Source of the DNA: Platynereis dumerilii
Lineage: Eukaryota > Annelida > Polychaeta > Phyllodocida > Nereididae
NCBI GenBank assembly: GCA_026936325.1
Contig: JAPTHN010000011.1
Span: 33,762,629 to 33,826,628, forward strand
DNA length: 64,000 bases
Reading direction: 5' to 3'
A program made the position numbers and the translations under genes. Of the stretch, positions 26,001-35,300 are shown one piece after another. The notes below the pieces were generated by a model. It saw only the letters and a list, made by a program, of their open reading frames with translations, was not told the DNA's origin and did not search any database. The first letter of the stretch is position 1; every line of letters begins with the position of its first letter.

Positions 26001-29000
26001 CTTTCGCTGTCTCTCTCACCTAATCAATCAACCCTCGGGCTTCAGGATCCGTGCTTACCATTTCCATCTATCTCCATCTTTTCATATCAATAATGCAGAC
26101 TTTACAAATATAGTCCCTTTTTTGCCACAGAGTAAAGCTTCAAAACTTTCAAGTTAGCTAGGTACCACAGGCTGCAGGCTTTCTTTCCAAATATATACTT
26201 CATTCATGAGAATTGAGATGATCGCACATGTATACATGAGTAAAAAAGACCTTCGAAAGTTTACCGTAAACGTAGCAGAAGAGCTTTTCAAGGACAACCG
26301 CATACATGTAGTGAAGGAGCAGATGAGTAACAGAGATTTATTGCATGCGGATTACTGGTATTTTCACCGGTAAATCACAACTCTTACAGAACATTTTTAA
26401 AGCCTCCTCAATGTAATTCAACCCTCTCAATATGCTCACTCCAATCCTCACCAAAGTACAACACATTGTAGCCAGATTTTGATCAATATATCACAGAGCC
26501 AAAGCAACACCACTCAAGAGATGTCAATAACTGAAGCGGTCTCCTAAAAGCCCCGGTCCATTACACGGTCAATGCTGACCTCAGTTGCAAAACCATCCTG
26601 GCAGCAGATTACCAAACACATTGAGCAGCTTCAACTGCTGGTTGAAATGGGTAGAAGATGATATACCTATGCAGTAGCAGCAGTACAGGAATTTTGTGAT
26701 TTGGTTGACTACCCAAAATATTGCGAATGATTTTGACAATAATTTTTGTCTTTTCAGAAAGCTACCAAAAGAGGTCCCCCAAGACCTATCACAGACTAAA
26801 TTTTACAGTGACCTCTCGAACATATCCATGCTGAAGACCTTCTGTTTAGGTCACAGAGACCTCTTCAGGTGATGACCTCTCCAGCAACATCTGTCTCAGA
26901 CCCTTCTATATATCTCTTACGAATCGTAATCTTGAGGTATATCTCTGACTATCTCTGACGCATTCGTATTTATAAGGTATGGAAGAGGTCTTGAGCAGAT
27001 ATTACAGAGAGGTCAACCTCTTTAGAGAGTCATGATTCACTTTTCAATACCGTCAATGGTCCGTCATGCTATAGCCATTCGGGGCCAATGATGCGCGTAT
27101 CTGCTTAATGTTTACTAGCATAACACCCGTGTATAGCAAAAATATCACTTCAGTTTCTTTGACTGTAATTACACACACCAAAGCTGGCTAAGGACCTTGT
27201 AGGCAATGTATTTATAGGCAAGTTGCAAGCACGTTTTCAAAAGTGAGCAATGAGTAGATTGAGGGATGCATGAATTAACAGTGTCAGCCTTAAAGATAAT
27301 AATAGGATAGTAAGTTACCCATAGATTGGAGGGAAAGAATATATAAAAAGATCTATACATGCATTTTTATGTTGTTTAGGATAAAAACGTATTGCATAGA
27401 TGAATTAGTTGCAGATTACCCGTAGATGAAGATTGGAATAGAAGAGAACAGAGCAGAAGAAAAGGGACAACTGGTAGAGACCTTGCAGCTGCTGCCCTCT
27501 TGTGTATTGTACATGAATCAGCTTAATAGTAATTATCATTAATTAGGACATTTAGAGGAATGCAATGGCATTGAAAAGGGGAGAGTTTTGCCGTAGAAGG
27601 TCAAGGAAAGTTGAGTGTAAATGAGAAGACCAGGCATTGAGTATAACTTGAGATAAATCCTGTACGTTATCATTTTAATATAAGAGATTGTTTAGACACA
27701 CCCCTATATCATGATGGTATCGTTAAAATTGCTAATTAGGTGTATATTTAGTTGAAATTTAAAATGTCACGGTTATTATTGTTAACTCAGCTTTAAAAGC
27801 TCTGGGCTTTTATCATTGGTTCCTGGGTTCTATTCCAGCTCAGGCCAGTTCACCCAGACCTATTACCTAGTGAACACCAGTTTCAATCCAATCCAATTGC
27901 AGTGTCCCTCTCCTCTTTCTCTACTGATAATCATTCCAAATGCATAAATACAGGACACAAAGCCCATATCATCCATCTGTCTTTAATAGATGCGCGGTGG
28001 ACGAGAAGTGTGTTCTCTCTTTTTTATTAGATTTTTATATGCAATTCTTAACTTCAACCCAAAAGAGGTATGAATCAAAACTATACCAATTGAAAACAAA
28101 CCATAAATTTTCCTGTTCTCCAACCTCAAAGAGCTCACACATAGAGAGTGCAAAAAGATCAATTTATGGGACAGCGAACAAAGCTCAAGTGGGACTTAAA
28201 TCTCAGGCTATGAATACCTAACTCAAGTTTTCAGTGTAAAAAAGTAAGGACTTATAACAGAAATGCAAGAAAAAAGTAAGGCGAAAAAAAAACCTCAATT
28301 GAATACAAGCCGGAGTTTTCTTCTGCCTTATTCACAGCAACCTATGAATACTGTGTATCTGTACAGTGACACTGTTAGTGGAGGCCATGGTTGCATAAAA
28401 TCAGGATGCCAATCTCCTGATTACTTTGTCAATCTGTCTTTCTATTATCTGTACCCAGCTGAATCAATGTCAGAATATAGATGTCAGAATACAGATGTCA
28501 GAATACAGATGTCAGAATACAGATGTCAGAATACAGATGTCAGAATCGATCGAGGCCACAGATGTCAGAATACAGATGGAGGATACAGATGCGACCAATA
28601 GGACTATGACAAAAGTAGAAATGACAACACACTTAAGATCAATTAGCCTGTAGCTGCAGGCGGATGCATCAGGCTGCATTAGGCTGGAACAGGCAGCAGT
28701 CACAGCCAGTCACAACTGATACTGGGCAAAGCAGAGGCAGAACAAGCTGCTCAGCTCAGCTGGCTGCAACTGTTGCAACTGTGTTGGACCAGTGTTGCTA
28801 CTGCATTTATGCATGACTCTGCTGCTGCTCGGCATCATTGCTCAATCATCGCACTGTCAAACCATTGCCGTTACATTTCCAGCAATTTGTTTTGGAACAG
28901 AATGAGCTGGAATGTTGCTGTAAATTTTACAACACAGTTGCACTTTTAACATCATGTTCCCTAAAAAAGCAGTGTTTAGAAGTCAGTTTTGTAGTAAAAA

Positions 29001-32000
29001 GGAGTCATACAATTTACAGCCGTGTTTTCCATCTATTCTATTCACTATCCTCATTCCATGATCCATAATATTTTAAGAAATTTCACCAATTTGTTTCAGA
29101 AAATGTTTACAGTAATCGTACAATGTATGACTACATCACAGTAATTTCTTGCTGAACAACAGTGATACTGCTTCGTTTTACAGTTGAGCTTAAATGGTTT
29201 GTAGCTGGTTTGGCAATGTATAATCATTGCTCCATGGCTGCCTAGATCAAGCTCATGGCTGCTAGTGGAGCCTGTTGCTGGAGCCTGCTACTGGAGCCTG
29301 CTGCTGGGAAAGACCCAACAGGCTTCAGCAAGCTTTAACAGGCTTCTCTATCTTAGTCAAGCTGACCAAATGCCAAAAACGACCCCCAGCCTTAACTCTC
29401 TTTAGTTCTAGCCATATCAATGCACAAGTTAATGCTCGTCAGCATAAAAATGTGATAAACATCATAAAGAACAAGAATCCATGGATTCAAAGGCTAGTCG
29501 ATTCGGTATAAGGCCTATATTGATGAAGCAGTGATTAACATTGAATGGGTGACAGCGATATTCCTTTATATTACATCTGGCTAGCAGGTATGGTTATCAC
29601 TGTGATACTGCAGTCTACCGTGCATTACTTATCATTATATTATCACTTAGCAGACCAGTTGCACTGACTTTTGTTCATTTCCAACTGCACATTTTTGTTG
29701 ATCTGTTGTGTCTTGTTAGTTGTGTCTGATAAATGTGTTAAATTCAGCTTGTGTGTGAAATTGCTAAACAACAGCACTGTGGTTGCAATACAAATGGAAC
29801 CGAGTTCAGGCCTGTTTGTTTATAGGCCTACACATAAACAAGCTATTGTTGTGATGTGGTACAACAAGAAATCAAAATATTGGAAACCAAAAATTCCAAA
29901 CAGTTCCAATCCAACAGGAAAGTAAGGTTGTAAAATTAAGACCACACGGCCAAATTGGTAAAAGTATAATTATTTACACAGTTATGTCTTGATAAATCAA
30001 AATGTAGCACTTATTGCATAAATTGTGCTCTATTGGGCTGTAATTTATTTGATAGAAGACAAAATAAATCAAAGAAGACATGTAACTTGTGATGTAAGTG
30101 CAATTGAAATGATATTTCTTCTATAATCTGCTCAATTGGATATCACACTAATGAACACCTTTTTTTAAATTATTTACTCTCATTCACACTGTGGTGTAAT
30201 TTACAATATATAACACAAAATAATTACAATTAACTAAAAGCATTGTGTCATACTTTCAAGAAATTTTGATATTCTGCAATTGCAATAACTTGATTTTTTG
30301 TTTGACACAGATCAATGAATAATTGCAATCATTAGACACTACCTGCCAACTCAAGTCAATTGCCATTAATTGATATTACCTTTAACAGTGACTGAGCTCC
30401 ATGACTAATTGCAATCATCAGACACCACCTGCCAACTCAACCCAATTGAGTTGATATTTTCTTTGACACTGCTCAATGAGTAATTGCAATCATTAGACAC
30501 TAGCTGTCAACTCTGAATGTGTCACTGCTTAGTAAATAGTATATAAAGACCAGCCTTGGTACATCAGTTCAGTGTATAACAAGACATGCTTTAAGAAGAA
30601 CATGCCAAAGAGGATTAGAAAAAAAGAGGATAATGGATTTTCAGTACATCTCAAGAATCAAGGTAAATGTAGCTTATGTTATGATTTCTACTTGTTTTGC
30701 CTGCTCATCTTGTGCTGGTTGTTGTTTCAAGCAATGTCCATTAGCAACTTCCCATAGAAGGCTAGACTGCATATCATGCTCAGGGTCAGAGACATTATTT
30801 AAAGTTAGGCTTACCTAGTACTTATCATGTAATTTTTGCAGTAATATCATGTAGAGCCTGGAGCCAAGTCAGTCATGCATTTGTGACTAACATAACTTAT
30901 TCCACAAGTTTTGTGACTTAGCTGACCATTTTCGACTAACTTAGTTGATCATCAGGCAGTCAGAGCTGAGACTGTAAACTATGCTCCACAGTGCCACTAG
31001 AAATGTAGGCCCATAGCACAGACTATTACCAGTAATCACTGAGCGCCATACGCCCGGCTAGCGGGACAACCTAAAGGCCGGGACAAGCACCCGGGACGAC
31101 ACGGGACGCCCGGGACGAACTAATTGCCGTGACACAGTTCCGGGACAGCACTTGCTGATTATAAATGGTTATAGTTAGATAGCTATTTGATGTACATAAA
31201 TGGCAGACCACTTTTCGGAAAGCTGAGAGGATTACCTATCTATGTGAATTAACAAAATAAGCATGATAAACGTTTATTCATGAAAATACAACCGTTTTTC
31301 ACAAAGTTACATAAAAAAATATGTCGCAAAGGTTGAAAAAACTTGACATCTTAAACATCAAATAGACTAATTTCCCACCTTTGATACTGATGAAACTTGG
31401 CATATATCATAAAGTGTGGATGTCAGCTTAAACAAGGTATTAATTTTATTTGGTTCCAAAATGTTTCAAAGACCTTGAATACATTTAAAAATGATTGACT
31501 CCAGCGTCCTTCTGAAAAGTACCTTTAGTACTTCTGCTGAAATTATGCAGTACTTAGGCCTAATACCAACAGTTCTGCACAAAAAAAGAATTATATTATT
31601 CATGGGATAATTAACTATTTTGTTCTTGGTTAGATCTTAACTTCACAGGCAAGCAGTCACCTGGACTGACTGTACAGTCTGTTTGAATTGCCGTGACAGA
31701 GTTCCGGGACAGCAAATTTAATGAGTTTTAGCTGAAAAAGGAAAGCAACCATATTTGAGGTACAGAAACGGCAGACAACTTTTTAGAAAGCTGAGGTCAT
31801 GTTCTATCTCCAATATTCATGTTCGTTTTGATAAATAATCAACCCTATTTGTCATTGAGTTTGATTTTATGGAACTTTTTTTCTTAAGTTAAAATTTACA
31901 TCACAGCTCTGTGTGATTCACTGGAAACCTCTGTGTGAGCTGCCTGGCTATAATATCTATCTTTCTATTAGTAGGCCTATATATTTTGGCCAATGCCTTC

Positions 32001-32275
32001 ACAGAAATGTGTCCCAGGGAATACTCAAAATTTTCTACAAAATAATACCCATGTGTTGGTCAAAAAGTGGTGAGGCAAATGTCCCACCTGCACTGACTTA
32101 AATATTTCTATAATTAAATTACCACCAATTTTGCTGCCAAGCAATGACCTAATCCATACGTTATTGAAATCACAAAATATTTCTTGTCATTTCCACAATT
32201 TTTTTTTATTTCTTGGGTCCTTTAAGTTTCACTTGAAAATATACATACATGCATATCTGTCTTTCTTTCTGTCTT

Positions 32276-32307
<32 letters not shown>

Positions 32308-35300
32308 CAGTCAAGGAAATTACCATCTGCTCATGACAACCAATATCTTCAGTCCCACATGACACTCACCCCAGCACTGTCATCTCTCTCCCATGACCTT
32401 CTCAAAGTGTCATGGCCCAGCCATGACTTAAGCAGTACTCAAAATCATCTTTGACAGGCTATTTAAAAATAACTGTTGCTTCTATCACTTCCAAACTTGG
32501 CATAAAGTTGTATCACAGTATCAACTAACTCTATAAATTTTGGCAGGCTTATCCATTACATAATGAGGAAAAGAACCCGAAGGCTCCAAAGAAATTAGGA
32601 AATTGTCATCAGCTGCTGATGACTTCGCGCGTACCTCGCGAAATGGGATAGAATATGTCCAGCTACTGTCATGCTGCTGTGTGATGAGGATGGGTGCACA
32701 GAGATCAGACTTCCTTTTGACACCCAACTGATCAACCCCACACACTCAATCATCCTGTCAGGGCCAGGACTTAGCTGTAATTGCAATTGTCATCACGTGC
32801 TGATAATTTCCCAGACTGATCTATTTATCTATAGATCTATCTATCCATCTATCTTTCTGTCTTTTCTATCTAAGTTAGTAAAACTAGAATTGTATCAACA
32901 TTTTTTATGATGTAACAATTACACAAATTTCAACTTTAATTAACTTAATAAGCCATATTTTTCATCGAGATAGGCCTATAAAGCCATTGTCACTGGTGTC
33001 AGACCTACCAAATTATCACAACACCACTGGAAATCTTCTCAGCTATCTAAAATGGGGTCTACCGTTTCTGTAGACCTCATAGAAGTGTTACTTTGTCATA
33101 CTTTGCATAATTAAGTGCTGTCCCGGAGTGCTGTCCCGTTGTTTATTCGTCCCGGCCGTCCCGCGTCGTCCCGGGCGGCCGTCCCGGGGTTTAGGTTCCC
33201 CCCCGGCTAGCGGGATCCCACCAGTACCATTGGGTCCACCTCTAGCTCGAGCGTTGCGCCTCATCACCATGCGGTGCATGCATGGTGACAAACGCACAGG
33301 ATTGTTTTTAGCTCTGTCGATCGTAAATATGATCGTGGACGATCGTTTTCGGTCATATCTCGGCCGCTGGATGATTCTAAGGTAGTTCTGGACCCACATA
33401 CGCATTCTGAGCCAGATCTGCATTACGGTATTTTGAATTTCCGATTTTCGCGGGCTTTTTTGTCATCTCTCTAAGGGCTAGTCCCTCGACTAGCCAAAAA
33501 GCATGTCAAGGTCTCGTCGTAACACAGAGAGCAACAATGTCACAGCAGCTGTCACAGAGAATAATGCATGTCAATAAGCAATGATAACCACAGAGGGATT
33601 GTCACAAATGGCAAAAAGAAGTGACAAATAACAACAAGGCCAAATATTGACTCCTAATGGGTGTGCCACAAGGACAACCAGTTTGTGACAAGAAAAGCGA
33701 AAATAAAATTAACAGTAAATCACCAATGTATGAAAACAGGGCAAATATATTTATCACACTTTTTACAGTTCTTTTGGATTTGGAGGGGAGGCCTCATGAC
33801 AGGATACACCCCCCGCTCCCTTTTGTTATTCCAGTACTATCGGCTACCCCCCTTTTTATCCCCATTTTGCCCCTGCTTCCCCCCTCTTCCCCCCTCTTAC
33901 CCCCCACTAACCCCGGCTTACCCCCCACTTGCCCCCGCTTACTTACCCCCATTAACCCCAGCTTGCCCCCGCTTACCACCCCACTTCCCCCCGCTTCCCC
34001 CCACTACCCCGCGGTAGAGGGGAGCATGGGTTGGGTTAAACTTTTTAGTGCAAAGTTCTGAGCTGCCACTCGCTGGGTCCCGGGTTCAAATAGCTTCAAA
34101 TCGGCTCTTGTGGAGTCCCTGGACCCATGTTGGTCAGCAGTTCCAATGATCATTAAAAAAATTTGGATATCCAGGTAATGTCTAAACATACGGCAAAAAT
34201 TTCCCACAAATGATTCCAAATTGAGCGACTTCTTCACAGTCCAAATGTTGAGCCTTCTTCAAAAATTTCCGGTTGAGATTCAGAAATTTCCAGGCAATGA
34301 TGTTCCCGAATTCTTTACTTTTTCTTGCCATGCGCCCTTCCAACCTAATTACTACCCAGTGCATTAATTCAGGTCGTAAATCTCCAACTTGATCCACAAA
34401 ACTTAAAAGTGAATTGGGAGGATAAATTTTGTGTGTCATTAATATAAGAAACATACTATTTGGTGTCCATTACTAAATTCAACAGTGCAGTTAGAAGTTG
34501 CACTGGATCCCTGCTGACATTTGATCCCATGATTTCCATGATTTCCATTTGACAACAGCAGCTCACTGAGCACAGCCGCAAGCTTGGAATTAGATCCAAC
34601 ACCAATCGATTCCTCAGTTTTGTTTTGTGCCACAACCCAAGATGTTATTGTTGAAATTCGAGTTTCTGTGTAAAGGCCAGCTAAACTGCTAATGAAAATG
34701 CAGTGCAATACTGCATGCCAAATTGCCAATACATCACATTTCTCAATTGGTAAGCCAATAATCAGAATAATTATAAATGAATAGACAGTATGTGGCCACC
34801 TCTATTGGAAATCAGTATCAACCCTAAAATAGAGCTCTATTGATTGAAACAGCTTTTTGTCATCAACTGTAATACAGGTAGTCAATTGCTCCACCATATA
34901 TTCTAAATCATATCGGCTATCTATACAACTACCTAAGGGCATTCTAGGCTCATCATTGGGGTACCCATAAAAGTATATTTTTCATTGTTGAAAATCTTTG
35001 AAAACATGGTTGAAATTAATTTCCACTAAATAACAGTCACAGCAGGCCGTACGCATACGTTGTCATACAGACACATCTGGACCAATCAAATGGCTCAGAT
35101 CGTTTAACCAACCAATCACATTCCATAGATTTACGGTATAAACTCTACCTTCATTGAATAGCTTTGAATTGATCTGCAAGCAACTGGATCAATGATATAC
35201 CAATAATATCAAATTATAATCACATTTCAGATTCATGGACAAAATAATACGGTCATTGCTGCATGCTGCTTCAGCAATAAACATTTTGACAGCCTGTTGT

